Shown piece by piece: positions 1 through 8,571 of a stretch of 64,000 nucleotides of DNA. Source of the DNA: UTCFX2 sp963788305 (GTDB taxonomy: Bacteria > Chloroflexota > Anaerolineae > Anaerolineales > UBA4823). Every line of letters begins with the position of its first letter. The stretch's first letter is position 1. The stretch is from contig CAWBGK010000020.1 of the NCBI GenBank assembly GCA_963788305.1, positions 62,001-126,000 of the forward strand, in the 5' to 3' direction. The notes below the pieces were generated by a model that ran no database searches, was not told the DNA's origin, and saw nothing but the letters and a program-made list of their open reading frames with translations. The position numbers were made by a program, and so were the translations under genes.

Positions 1-2
1 AT

Positions 3-188
3 GCCGCCGGGTTGGACGGAGAGGGTCTGCAGATCGGGGAAGGAGCGATCGATTGGATTCATTTCTTCCAGGTATTGGGTGAATACCACGGCACGATGAT
101 TCCAGAAATCTGGCGCGGTCATCAGCGCCAGGGTGAAGGATTCTCTGATCGCGATCCAGCGCCTGTCTCAGGCATATTATGCAAGTAA
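3..188 (+). CDS. Sugar phosphate isomerase/epimerase-like TIM barrel protein, 3' end only
   Basis: The first open frame ends at a TAA at 186-188 and enters from outside the window, so only about 61 C-terminal residues are seen. The stretch GEGAIDWIHFFQVLGEYHG followed by MIPEIWRGHQRQGEG resembles the last beta/alpha unit of xylose-isomerase-like TIM barrel proteins, where a Gly-x-Gly-x-Ile-Asp turn is followed by a Glu-Ile/Leu-Trp strand. Members isomerise or epimerise sugars, or handle related hydroxy-acids, in the cytoplasm. Its place at the head of a sugar-modifying operon, with a dehydrogenase, an SDR and a cytidylyltransferase further on, fits a role in making a special sugar. The family call rests on a short tail and is moderate; the substrate is unknown. 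Confidence 0.55.
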   Translation, partial: AAGLDGEGLQIGEGAIDWIHFFQVLGEYHGTMIPEIWRGHQRQGEGFSDRDPAPVSGILCK

Positions 189-238
189 AGAAGTTCTAAA
201 AGTCCCAGCAACCCAAGTAAATTTCCCTCTGGCACAGC

Positions 239-1926
239 ATGGCACAGTCAAAACTGATCACAAGGATATCCGAATGGCGCAACCACCTGCGTGTACTAAA
301 GCTCGCTCGTCAGGTAGCCCGCCATGCACCGCACGCGTCTGCACAGCAGCCGGTTGTATTTTTTAATGCCTCTGCCAGGATCACAGGGCTCAGCCAGAAT
401 GCAGCCTTTTCGCTGATTGCCAGCTGGGGTTTGCGTCTTGCTGGCGTCCCTGTCCAGAATTTTGTATGCAGCCGCGGCATGAGCCGCTGCGTGCTGGGTA
501 CGAACCGAGACAACTTCCAAAAACACCCACCTTGCCAGGCTTGCATTCGCCAGTCCTCCCGGCTCCATTTCCGCGCCGACACCTATAGGTTCCATTACCA
601 GCCTGAACCAGACCTGACCTCGACATTAAAGAACCTGACTGTTGAAGAATTTAAGCTCGTTCGAGTACGGCAAGATCAGCGGGTCGCTTGTTACCCCGGG
701 AGTCACCATTCCACTGGGCCGCCTGGTGCTCCCTTCTATTCGTTGGACGCTGCGGCGCTACACCTTGCCGAATGATGCGAATACCCGCTTCTTATTGCGA
801 GAGTATATCCTTTCAGCATACAATGTCGCCCGAGAATTCTCGGCATTCCTGGATAAAGTCAAACCTTCAACCGCGATGATTTTCAATGGGATGATGTATC
901 CTGAGGCGGTGGCGCGCTGGATTGCACAGGCTCGCGGTCTGAGAGTGATCACTTTCGAAGTTGGCTTTCAGCGTTATTCCGCGTTCTTCACCGATGGAGA
1001 AGCCACGGCTTATCCGATTACCATCCCAAAGAGTTTCGAGCTGTCCGACGGACAAAACCAGAAGCTGGACCAATATCTGGAACAGCGCTTCCAGGGAAAG
1101 TTCACAATGGCCGGGATCCAATTCTGGCCCGAAATGCACAGCCTGAACGAGACCTTTTTTGATAAAGCGGAGGGATTCCGACAGATCGTCCCGATATTTA
1201 CCAATGTGATCTACGATACCAGCCAGGTGCACGCAAATACGCTGTTTCCAGACATGTTCGCCTGGCTTGAGACCGTTCAGACAATTATCCGCTCCCACCC
1301 GGAAACCCTTTTCGTGATACGGGCTCATCCCGACGAGATGCGCCCCGGTACCGCAAAACAGAGCCGGGAGACTGTTCGGGAATGGGTTTCTTCAAGCGGG
1401 GTCTGCTTCGCTTCCCAATGTTATATTCATCGATTCGCAAGAATATATCAGCTCCTATGAGCTGATCCAGCGGGCAAAATTTATCTTGATCTACAATTCC
1501 TCGATCGGCCTGGAAGCATCACTCATGGGGAAGCCGGTCTTGTGTGGAGGAAAAGCTCGCTACACCCAGGTTCCAACCGTCTTTTTCCCGGATAGTCGGG
1601 AAGAATATATCGCCCTGACCGAGAAATTCTTGGGGGCTGAAACGATCGAGCTGCCGGTCGAGTTCGTCCAGAATGCTCGCCGCTTTCTTTACTGCCAGTT
1701 GTTCCGCTCGTCGCTCAGCTTTGAAGCTTATCTCAAAGACAGCTATCGAAAAGGCTACGTTCAGCTTCAATCGTTCGGTTGGAAGGAGCTCCTCCCGGAA
1801 AACTCGCCGACCATCCGAAGCTTGCTTTCTGGCATTTCTGGTTTGGACGCGAACCAGGAAGTAAGGCTGCGGACCCAGGAAGGCGAGGAGAGCCCTGCCG
1901 CTTTCTTGATCGAGGAAGATGAATGA
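239..1926 (+). CDS. Capsule-polysaccharide-biosynthesis-type glycosyltransferase, two frameshifts
   Basis: About 560 residues are spread over three frames: 239 to about 660, about 660 to 1410, and about 1410 to 1926. The joined product has an N-terminal half with Cys-rich segments (CQACIRQ), a middle part with the strand FVIRAHPDE and a C-terminal part reading NSSIGLEASLMGKPVLCGG, the pattern of GT-B capsule or Kdo-type transferases (PF05159-like) in which a donor-site Ser/Gly loop precedes a Gly-Lys-Pro-Val strand. It probably moves a sugar onto a surface glycan in the cytoplasm. The stop overlaps the next start (ATGA at 1923-1926), suggesting translational coupling. The shifts lie near TTTAAGCTCG and near GGGGTCTGCTTCGCTTCCC, and similarity carries on at once in the new frame. 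Which sugar it transfers cannot be said. Confidence 0.7.
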
Positions 1927-2860
1927 TTAAATCAAATCCGACTGTGTCTTCCCTTCATTTTCAAGAGAAGATCGAGATACTGTCCGTGGATTTGCTTGAG
2001 CAGAATCGCGCCCTGGTCGAGGAGCTGAAAACCTTCGCCCGCACGCTGCACCTGGAGTTCGGATGGCATTACCTGCTTGATTTGAGCTGGACGATCCAGC
2101 AGTTGGGTGATGTACAGGCTAAAATCATCATGGATGCTGGCGCTGGAACAGGGATCCTGCAGTGGTACCTTGCGCAGAATGAGGCGATGGTATACAGCGT
2201 CGACCGATCCAGCCGCAGCAGCCTCCCGCTTCGCTTTCGAAACCGCTTCCGGGCACGCGGCCTGCGCGAGAGTGACCTCCTGCCTGCCGGGCAGGCTCTT
2301 TTCGCGCACTTCAAAAGACCCGCTCGTGGGCATGTTTTGCGCCGTTTTGCCGGTCAATCCCTCGCTGCTGGGCGTGATCTTCTCAGCTTTCTCGGCCCAA
2401 AAATCCAGGCCGGATCCGTTCTGATCTACAACCAGGATCTGAGCAGGCTGACGGATATCCCTGCTGACTCCATGGATGCTGCAGTCGCGATCTCAGCGCT
2501 GGAGCACAACACTCCTGAAGGACTTGAACAGGTTGTGAAGGAAATTATGCGGGTGTTGAAACCGGGCGGGGCGCTGCTCGCCACGCTGACAGCCGGCAGA
2601 GACCAGGATTGGTGGCACGTCCCATCCAACGGGTGGTGCTACACCGAAACCAGCTTGCGCCGGATCTTCGATCTGCCAGAGAGCGTCCCCTCAAACTACG
2701 ACCGTTATGATGACATGTTTCGCGCGCGCTGCGCAATTCTGCGGAGCTGCGCGAAAATCTGGCTCGCTTCTACAGCCAGTCAGCCGAGGTAGGCATGCCG
2801 GGAGGCGTCTGGAATCCCGAATACCAACCGGTCGGTGTCTGTAAAATCAAAAAAGGTTAA
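1923..2860 (+). CDS. Class I SAM-dependent methyltransferase, one frameshift
   Basis: About 312 residues. Motif I reads IIMDAGAGTGILQWYLA around residues 63-80, the acidic end of strand beta-2 is YSVDRS, and motif IV/post-motif reads SMDAAVAISALEHN with LKPGGALLATLT behind it, all typical of Rossmann-fold methyltransferases that use S-adenosylmethionine. The frame shifts near 2715-2735 in a GCGCGCGCTGCGC stretch; beyond it the phrase NLARFYSQSAEVG leads to the true stop at 2858-2860, whereas the unshifted frame runs into unrelated low-complexity sequence. It overlaps the glycosyltransferase before it by four bases and is followed within a few bases by an acyl carrier protein. A sugar O- or N-methyl transfer is the natural guess; the acceptor is not shown by the sequence. 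Confidence 0.82.
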
Positions 2861-2863
2861 TAA

Positions 2864-3122
2864 ATGAGCACAATTCGAAAACCAGACTTTATCATCCCGC
2901 ATCCAGGCCTTGCTGGCCGAGGCCATCCAGGTCCCCATCGAGATGGTCAACCCTGAGCTTGCCTTTGGAGATCTCCCCCAATGGGACTCCTTAGGTCACA
3001 TGGAAGTGATGCTCAAGCTCGAAGAGCTTTTCGGTGTAGAGATCGACGCCGACACGATCGCCATGCTGATCAGCATCCCTGAGATCTGCCGTTTCCTGCA
3101 GGAGAGCGGCTATGTCGAATGA
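2864..3122 (+). CDS. Acyl carrier protein for the adjacent amino acid ligase
   Basis: A small acidic protein of about 85 residues. The Asp-Ser-Leu phosphopantetheine site is in QWDSLGHMEVMLKLEELFGV, with the usual helix III Phe-Gly-Val-Glu-Ile after it. The attached 4'-phosphopantetheine arm would carry an acyl or aminoacyl thioester. An ATG at 2864 lies three bases after the previous stop, but it joins the carrier frame only if one base is dropped in the CGAAAACCAGAC stretch near 2880; read that way the protein starts MSTIRKQTLSSRIQALLAEA. Without the correction the first start in frame is TTG at 2910, which would remove helix I. The last 11 bases overlap the start of the aaRS-like ligase, the strongest sign that the two proteins are partners. 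This is not a fatty-acid-synthesis ACP by context. Confidence 0.85.
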
Positions 3123-4329
3123 CCTCAGCCGTCCATCCGCACCGGAACAATCCGTGCTTCTGGAAATCGACCCGGAAGTCACGATCCCCGAGTTCCTGAC
3201 CGGGGAGATCCAATCCAAGCTGGCCTATGCTGACGAGCAGATCCTTGCCGCCCAGGTCTCGTCCGACCATATCCAGCTGAAAATCCGCCCTGGAATATCC
3301 TCTGGAGTGCAGGCCGAGCTGGTTCAAAAAGTCCAGCGGGTGGTCCTTTCGATGGCAAAAGGCGCATTTCGGCAAAAAATCCAGGTCCTCGAAGACCAGA
3401 TCGGACGCGCTGTTCCTTTCCGATCCGACCCCATGCCGGAGCTGCTCCGAAGCGGCGAAGTCAGCCGGGAATCAGACGGGATCTTCACACTCGGCCCGCT
3501 GCTCGCTCGCCTGATCGCCTATTTCGAAGCCCTGTTCGTCGATCTGGCAGATTCGTTCGAGGCAAAGCCGTACCGCTTCCCCACGCTGATCCCGGCCAGC
3601 TACCTGGAGCGGGTGAACTATTTCCGCGCGTTTCCCCACTCGCTTACATTTGCCGCCCACCTGCGCGAAGACCTGGATGTGATCGACCAGTTTTCCCAGC
3701 AGGCCGTTTGCGACCATGGAGTGCTCAAAGCCCCGGAAGGCTCCTTTGCGAGTGTGCAGGCTCTGCTTTCTCCGGCGGTGTGCTATCACCTCTATTTTAC
3801 GATGGCCGATAAGCCGCTCCCTGGTGGGCAGGCAGTTGCCACCGCGGTGGGCAACTGCTTTCGCTACGAAGCCATTAACCTGACCTCTTTGGAACGCCTG
3901 TGGAACTTCACGATGCGCGAGCTGATATTTGTGGGCTCAAAAGATTTCGTCCTGGAGAACCGCGATCTCGCCCGCCAGCGGATGCGCCCGGTTCTTGAGC
4001 GGATCGGCATGGCCTACCGGGTGGAGAGCGCCAACGACCCCTTCTTTATCGGCGAGTTCCGCAAACAGGCCGCCTTCCAGAGCGCGTTTCAGCTCAAATA
4101 CGAGATCCGCGCCCTTCTGCCGTTCAAAGAGTCCACCCTGGCGGTTGGATCCTACAACTACCACCAGGATTTCTTCGGCCGCAGCCTGAATATTACCCTC
4201 CCGGATGGGTCGCCGGCCCATACCGGGTGCGTCGCCTTCGGGTTGGAGCGGATCGCTTTCGCTTTTCTGTCCCAGTTTGGGCTCGATCCGGCTCTTTGGC
4301 CGTCAGAAGTGCGAGAAAACGCGGCTTGA
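3112..4329 (+). CDS. Amino acid:[carrier protein] ligase (class II aaRS-like)
   Basis: A 405-residue protein with an N-terminal region of about 110 residues and a class II aminoacyl-tRNA-synthetase core at roughly 115-395. It has GNCFRYE (248-253, motif 2 like), RLWNFTMRE (262-270) and HTGCVAFGLERIAFAF (370-385, motif 3 like). C224, E270 and C373 are placed to bind an active-site zinc, as in atypical seryl-tRNA-synthetase homologues that load amino acids onto carrier proteins. It lacks the long N-terminal tRNA-binding coiled-coil arm of true SerRS. The known reaction is amino acid plus ATP to an aminoacyl-adenylate, then transfer to the phosphopantetheine thiol of a carrier protein (glycine, alanine or similar). 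The carrier protein is directly upstream and overlaps by 11 bases. Which amino acid is used, and the final acceptor, are unknown. Confidence 0.85.
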   Translation: MSNDLSRPSAPEQSVLLEIDPEVTIPEFLTGEIQSKLAYADEQILAAQVSSDHIQLKIRPGISSGVQAELVQKVQRVVLSMAKGAFRQKIQVLEDQIGRAVPFRSDPMPELLRSGEVSRESDGIFTLGPLLARLIAYFEALFVDLADSFEAKPYRFPTLIPASYLERVNYFRAFPHSLTFAAHLREDLDVIDQFSQQAVCDHGVLKAPEGSFASVQALLSPAVCYHLYFTMADKPLPGGQAVATAVGNCFRYEAINLTSLERLWNFTMRELIFVGSKDFVLENRDLARQRMRPVLERIGMAYRVESANDPFFIGEFRKQAAFQSAFQLKYEIRALLPFKESTLAVGSYNYHQDFFGRSLNITLPDGSPAHTGCVAFGLERIAFAFLSQFGLDPALWPSEVRENAA

Positions 4330-4351
4330 CCCGCGCAGTTCTTTCAATTGC

Positions 4352-4357
4352 AGGAGG
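4352..4357 (+). promoter_or_regulatory. Strong ribosome binding site AGGAGG
   Basis: A perfect AGGAGG stands between the aaRS-like ligase and the GNAT gene. It lies inside the frame that would be read from a TTG at 4348, so that TTG is unlikely to be the true start. The next suitable in-frame codon is ATT at 4363, five bases downstream, giving the natural-looking N-terminus (M)STDLTQP. Confidence 0.6.
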
Positions 4358-4362
4358 CTATC

Positions 4363-4869
4363 ATTTCCACAGACCTGACCCAACCCGTAGTCGTTTGTCG
4401 TGAAGCCGTCGAGGCGGATTTACCTGCGGTCGCAGCTTTTTACGATAAGCTGGACCAGCTCTACCGGGGATACACCTACAACTTCCCAGAAGTCGAACAC
4501 CCCGGCGAGCTCTGGCTGGACATGTTCCGGCGCACGCTCGGGCGCTACAGCGTGCTTTATGTCTCCGAGGTAGATGGAGAGATGGTCGGGTTCATCGTCG
4601 CCCGGATCAAACGCGTCCCGGAATACCTGGGCGGGGTGATGGTGGGCGAATTGAAAGATATGTGGGTTGAGCCAAAGGTGCGCCGGCTCAGGATTGGCGA
4701 GAAGCTGCTCCATCTGGCTATTCAATGGTGCCGCGACCAGAACGTCCATTCGTGCGAAGCCCAAATCCTGATGGGAAACGAGCCGATCATCAAGCTGATC
4801 GAGTACCTGGGAATGAAGAAAGAAATCACCCAGTTCCGCCTGAAATGGGAAGATTATAACGAAGGCTAA
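4363..4869 (+). CDS. GNAT family N-acetyltransferase, probable ATT start
   Basis: About 168 residues with the GNAT fold: the N-terminal phrase VVVCREAVEADLPAVAAFYD, strand beta-4 GELKDMWVEPKVRR, and the acetyl-CoA pyrophosphate loop in RLRIGEKLLHLAIQWC (an R/Q-x-x-G-x-G/A type loop). The C-terminal IKLIEYLGMKKEI matches the usual Tyr/Leu-Gly-Met end strand. Such enzymes move an acyl group from CoA, or in some families from an aminoacyl donor, to an amine. The start is set by AGGAGG at 4352-4357; ATT is rare, and a single-base error in an original ATG is an alternative. It sits between the amino acid ligase and an AAC(3)-like enzyme, so an N-acyl transfer to an amino sugar is likely. Substrate not shown. 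Confidence 0.8.
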   Translation: MSTDLTQPVVVCREAVEADLPAVAAFYDKLDQLYRGYTYNFPEVEHPGELWLDMFRRTLGRYSVLYVSEVDGEMVGFIVARIKRVPEYLGGVMVGELKDMWVEPKVRRLRIGEKLLHLAIQWCRDQNVHSCEAQILMGNEPIIKLIEYLGMKKEITQFRLKWEDYNEG

Positions 4870-4917
4870 CCACCGTTTTTTTGCGTCTGAAGAATTTACT
4901 CCCTACCTGAAATAAAT

Positions 4918-5718
4918 ATGGAAGAAGTCAATCAAGCCCAGGTTGCTGGCTGCCTGCGCAGCCTTGGGGTCGTTCCAGGCGACGGCTTGCTGGTCCATTC
5001 AGCCGTCCAATTTCTCGGCCGCCCGGTCGGAGGCCTCCAGATGTACCTGGACGCGATCCTGGAGGTCATCGGTCCAGAAGGCACGCTGATCGTCCCGACC
5101 TTTAATTTTGGGTTTGCAAAAGGCGAACCTTACGACCCCCTTACGACACCTTCGGTAGGCATGGGAGCCTTCTCGGATTTCGTCCGCCGGCTGCCTGGGG
5201 CGTTCCGCACCCGCCATCCGATGCAGTCGATCGCAGTGCTTGGGCGTTGGGCAACAGATCTGGCAGCACGCGATACCCTCTCCGCTTTTGACCCCGGATC
5301 TGCTTTCGAGCGGATGCTTGAGCTGGATTTCAAGCTGCTGCTGCTCGGCGCCGATTCCCGGGCAGTGTCGATGTTCCACTACTGCGAGCAGCGCGCCGGC
5401 GTCCCATACCGCTACTGGAAAGAATTCAGCGGACCGGTCCGCACGCCCGACGGCTGGCAGAACCGCACCTACAAGATGTTTGTCCGCGACCTGGATCTGG
5501 ACCCGCAGCTCACCCTGGACCCGGTAGTTGAACGCCTGATAAGCCAGGGTAAATGGCTCAGCCAGACGCTGAATTACGGCCTGATCACCGTCTGCCAGCT
5601 GCGCGATTTCGTGCTCGCAGCCGATGAATTTCTGGCTGCAGATCCCTGGTCGCTTGTCGTCAGTGTCCAGCATCGTGCCGCTGATAATTCTATATCTCCC
5701 CCCTTGATAGAGGAATGA
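4918..5718 (+). CDS. AAC(3)-family N-acyltransferase, likely sugar-directed
   Basis: A full-length 266-residue member of the antibiotic 3-N-acetyltransferase fold. Recognisable parts are GDGLLVHSAVQFLG (21-34), GPEGTLIVPTFNF (52-64), FRTRHPMQSIAVLG (with the HP-x-x-S core) and FDPGSAFERMLELDFKLLLLG. The family transfers acyl groups from CoA to amino groups; many members encoded in polysaccharide loci act on sugar amines and give no drug resistance. Only one base separates its stop from the next gene, and the GNAT and amino acid ligase lie just upstream, which argues for a shared pathway of sugar N-acylation. The reading as an aminoglycoside resistance gene is not supported by context. Donor could be acetyl-CoA or, by inference, the aminoacylated carrier protein. 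Confidence 0.8.
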   Translation: MEEVNQAQVAGCLRSLGVVPGDGLLVHSAVQFLGRPVGGLQMYLDAILEVIGPEGTLIVPTFNFGFAKGEPYDPLTTPSVGMGAFSDFVRRLPGAFRTRHPMQSIAVLGRWATDLAARDTLSAFDPGSAFERMLELDFKLLLLGADSRAVSMFHYCEQRAGVPYRYWKEFSGPVRTPDGWQNRTYKMFVRDLDLDPQLTLDPVVERLISQGKWLSQTLNYGLITVCQLRDFVLAADEFLAADPWSLVVSVQHRAADNSISPPLIEE

Positions 5719-5719
5719 A

Positions 5720-7047
5720 ATGAGCAGCATGTTTGAGCTGATCCAGGAGCTCTGGCCTCTCCAGAGAAACCTGGTCTCCGATGACTACGACCGGGCGCTC
5801 CTGCGCTTGAAAGCTGAAATCGAAGCCGTTCCAGGTGGGCGGATGATCATTCACGAATATCCGACCGGCGAGCCCTGCTGGACGTGGAAGGTTCCCGAGA
5901 AATGGACCTGTTCAGAAGCCTATCTGGAGACCCTGGATGGACGACGGCTGATCGACTTCACCGGACAGCCCCTTCACGTGGTGTCTTATTCCCTGCCTTT
6001 CGAAGGCGTGGTCAGCCGTGAAGAGCTGCTCCGCCATCTGCATGTCCACCCACGCCTCCCCGAAGCTGTGCCGTTCGTCTTCAAATACTACCAGCGCGAT
6101 TGGGGGCTTGTGCGCCTCTCAGAGCCTGCGCGACTCGCTGGACCAGGATGCCTATCGAGTTGTGATCCGCTCGCGCTTTGAGCCGGGGACGCTCAAAGTC
6201 GGCGAAGTCGTGATCCCCGGAGAAAGCGCCGAATCCTTCGTGCTGGCCGCTCACCTCTGCCACCCTGCGATGGTCAACGACGACCTGACCGGCGTGGTTG
6301 TTGGGGCTGGATATCACAAAAAAGTTGCTTCAGCGCCCAAAACCCCGATTCACCTACCGCCTGCTGATCCTGCCGGAAACGATCGGTTCAGTCGCCTATC
6401 TGAGCCACAACGAGGATCTGATCCCGAATATGGTCGGCGGTCTTTTTCTGGAGATGCTCGGGAACAATTCGCCGCATGCGCTGCAGGGTTCCTTCCAGCC
6501 CGAGAGCCAGGTTGACCGCTGCTTTGTCTCAACGATGCCAGCCCTGGACCCCGATAGCTACACCGCCCCCTACCGCCAGGTGATCAACAACGACGAGCGC
6601 CAGTTCAACGCCCCGGGTGTGCGCGTCCCGATGCTTTCGCTCTCCAGGGTCGAAAAACCCGGCTCGCCAACCTGGCCTTATCCGGAATATCATTCGAGCT
6701 TCGATACCCCGGCAGTCATCACCCCCGAGCGCCTGGAGGCCTCCAGGGATACTGCCCTCGGCTTGATAGAAGCCTGGGAGCGAAACTGCTACGTCGTCAA
6801 CCATTTCAAAGGCGAGGTTTTCTGCTCCGGCTACGGGATTTGGATCGATTACCGGGTCAATCCTGAAGGCCACCGCCGCCTGTTCGAGATCATGGAGCGC
6901 TGCGACGGCGAAAAGACTGTGGCTGACATCGCTGTTGAGCTCGGCATCCCCTTCCAGGCAGTCTGGGAAGTCCTCCGGATTTTACAGGAGAAAGACCTGG
7001 TCGGATACAGCCCGCATCCGCAACCCACCCATCCGCGCAGATCATAA
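5720..7047 (+). CDS. DUF4910/DUF2172 M28-like aminopeptidase-type protein, two frameshifts
   Basis: About 440 residues across three frames, with shifts near 6110 (GGGGGCTTG) and near 6305 (TTGGGGCTGG). The N-terminal segment WTWKVPEKWTCSEAYLE matches the DUF2172 part. Metal-site candidates of the M28-like fold are seen in LAAHLCHPAMVNDDLTG, in ILPETIGSVAYL (Glu) and in EYHSSFDTP (His). The last 60 residues, EIMERCDGEKTVADIAVELG and onward, look like a winged helix. The family is common in polysaccharide loci, but its reaction is not established; a co-catalytic zinc hydrolase acting on an amide is the structural expectation. Here it closes the amino acid ligase/acyltransferase block, so it could remove or edit an aminoacyl group. 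Spacing to the gene before is one base and to the sulfotransferase after it six. Confidence 0.78.
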
Positions 7048-7053
7048 ACTCCA

Positions 7054-7926
7054 ATGAAGACCCAATTCATCATCAAAAGTTGGCTGAAATCATGCCGCTG
7101 GCAGTACCGCCGGGCAGCCGTTGCGCTGCGCGACGGACCGCAAGCCCTCCGCTGCGCTCCCATCGTTCTGGGCAACGCCATGCCTAAATCCGGCTCGCAC
7201 TTGATCAATCAGGTCGTCCAGGGACTCACCAGCCTCGGACCTTTTGTCAATCCCGGTTTCCCACCTGTCAACCGGAATGAAGTCAACGACAAGCTGCCTG
7301 AAGCTCAGGTGCTGACTAATCTCAAGCGGATGCGTCCCGGTGATATTGGTTATGGGTATCTCAAGGCGCGCGAGCCGTTCATCTCGATACTTTCCCAGCC
7401 AGGGAGGGCAACGGTTTTCGTCTATCGCGACCCACGTGATATGATCATCTCGCACGTCTTTTATGCCACCCAGATGCATGCCGGGCATGGGATGCACCGC
7501 TACTACAATGAAACCCTCCAGACCATGGAACAGCGCATTAATGCCGCGATTCAGGGTGTGGAAGAGCCCGGGTCTGAGCTTTCTTCCATCCTATCGAAAT
7601 ACGAAGGCTACCTGGGTTGGCTTGAACAGCCTGCCGTGCTCTGCCTGCGCTTCGAGGACCTGATCCTCGATCGAAAGGCTGCCTTATCAAGCCTGCTGGA
7701 CTACCTGGTGAGGCGCGGATTTCAACCGAAGCTCCGCCGTGAGCAGGAGATCGCCATCCTTGAAAAGGCGATCGCGCCGAAAAAATCCGGGACTTTCCGA
7801 AAAGGCCAGCCCGGCAGCTGGAAAGAGCATTTCACCCCTGAAAATGTCCGCTTCTTCAAGGAGCAGACAGGAGACCTTATTCTTCGAATGGGCTACGAAA
7901 CCAGCCTGGACTGGCCGGCCTCGTGA
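7054..7926 (+). CDS. PAPS-dependent sulfotransferase, first copy
   Basis: 290 residues. The 5'-phosphosulfate loop is GNAMPKSGSHLINQVVQG near residue 45 and the 3'-phosphate motif is VFVYRDPRDMIISHVFY near residue 125, both diagnostic of cytosolic/Golgi-type sulfotransferases that move sulfate from PAPS to a hydroxyl or amine. A basic N-terminus without a signal peptide points to the cytoplasm. It ends in MGYETSLDWPAS, almost the same as the second copy at 8572-9465, and the two share PGDIxYG and MHRYYNE/LHRYYHE segments, so they are recent paralogues. The stop overlaps the GTG start of the HD gene (GTGA at 7923-7926). The acceptor is presumably the surface glycan made by this locus. Confidence 0.88.
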   Translation: MKTQFIIKSWLKSCRWQYRRAAVALRDGPQALRCAPIVLGNAMPKSGSHLINQVVQGLTSLGPFVNPGFPPVNRNEVNDKLPEAQVLTNLKRMRPGDIGYGYLKAREPFISILSQPGRATVFVYRDPRDMIISHVFYATQMHAGHGMHRYYNETLQTMEQRINAAIQGVEEPGSELSSILSKYEGYLGWLEQPAVLCLRFEDLILDRKAALSSLLDYLVRRGFQPKLRREQEIAILEKAIAPKKSGTFRKGQPGSWKEHFTPENVRFFKEQTGDLILRMGYETSLDWPAS

Positions 7927-8538
7927 ATGCGCTCAAGGTCCCATCGCTTGAACAGGCGCGATCCCTGTTGGACGAGGCCGGGGCTCTCAACCCGGGCCCC
8001 TGGACAGCCCACTCGCTTTTTGTGGCGCAGGCAGCCGGGGCGATCGCCGAGCCTCATCCGCAAATGGACGCCGAGGCTGCAACCATTTTTGGTTTGCTGC
8101 ACGACATCGGCCGGCGCGCCGGCGTCACCGGGATGGTCCATGCCGTCGACGGCTATACCTACCTGGAAGTCTTTAGGATATTCCGACGCCGCTCGCATCT
8201 GCCTGACCCATTCCTATCCGATCCCCAACGCCCTCGCCGGAGCCGCTCCGTGGGATGGGACTCCGGAACAGCTCGCGTTTGTTCAATCCTACCTGGACTC
8301 AAATTCATATACACCTTATGACCGCCTGATCCAGCTTTGCGATTCGCTTGCCCTGCCGACCGGCTTCTGTCTGATGGAGAAGCGCCTGGTAGACGTTGCG
8401 CTGCGCTACGGCTTTAACGAACACACTCTTAACAAGTGGAGGGCTTTCTTCGAGATCAAAACCGATCTCGAACGAGCGATCGGAAGATCAATTTACGACC
8501 TGCTGCCCGGCGTGGTTGGGACAACCTTCGACTGTTGA
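7923..8538 (+). CDS. HD-domain metal-dependent phosphohydrolase, one frameshift
   Basis: About 204 residues. The HD signature is complete across the shift near 8170 (GTCTTTAGG): first His in GPWTAHSLFVAQ, the His-Asp pair in GLLHDIGRRAGVTG, a further His in ICLTHSYPIP and the last Asp in LIQLCDSLALP. Such proteins hydrolyse phosphate esters of nucleotides or signalling molecules with bound metals. The GTG start overlaps the stop of the first sulfotransferase, and a paralogous sulfotransferase follows 33 bases later. That placement suggests work on a sulfotransferase by-product such as 3'-phosphoadenosine 5'-phosphate, but this is inference; nothing in the sequence fixes the substrate. Confidence 0.78.
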
Positions 8539-8571
8539 GCCTGTAAGTCTCTAAAGACAAAGCCCTCGATC

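Noticed and set aside
1932..2357. Long open frames on the minus strand opposite the methyltransferase and many other genes
   Set aside because: They mirror the codon pattern of the + strand genes, show no family motifs and lack ribosome sites.
3112..4329. Seryl-tRNA synthetase
   Set aside because: It lacks the N-terminal tRNA-binding coiled-coil arm, has the Cys/Glu/Cys zinc pattern of carrier-protein ligases and overlaps a carrier protein gene.
4918..5718. Aminoglycoside resistance gene
   Set aside because: The fold is AAC(3), but it lies in a run of glycan genes with one-base spacing and beside other acyltransferases; resistance has no support from context.
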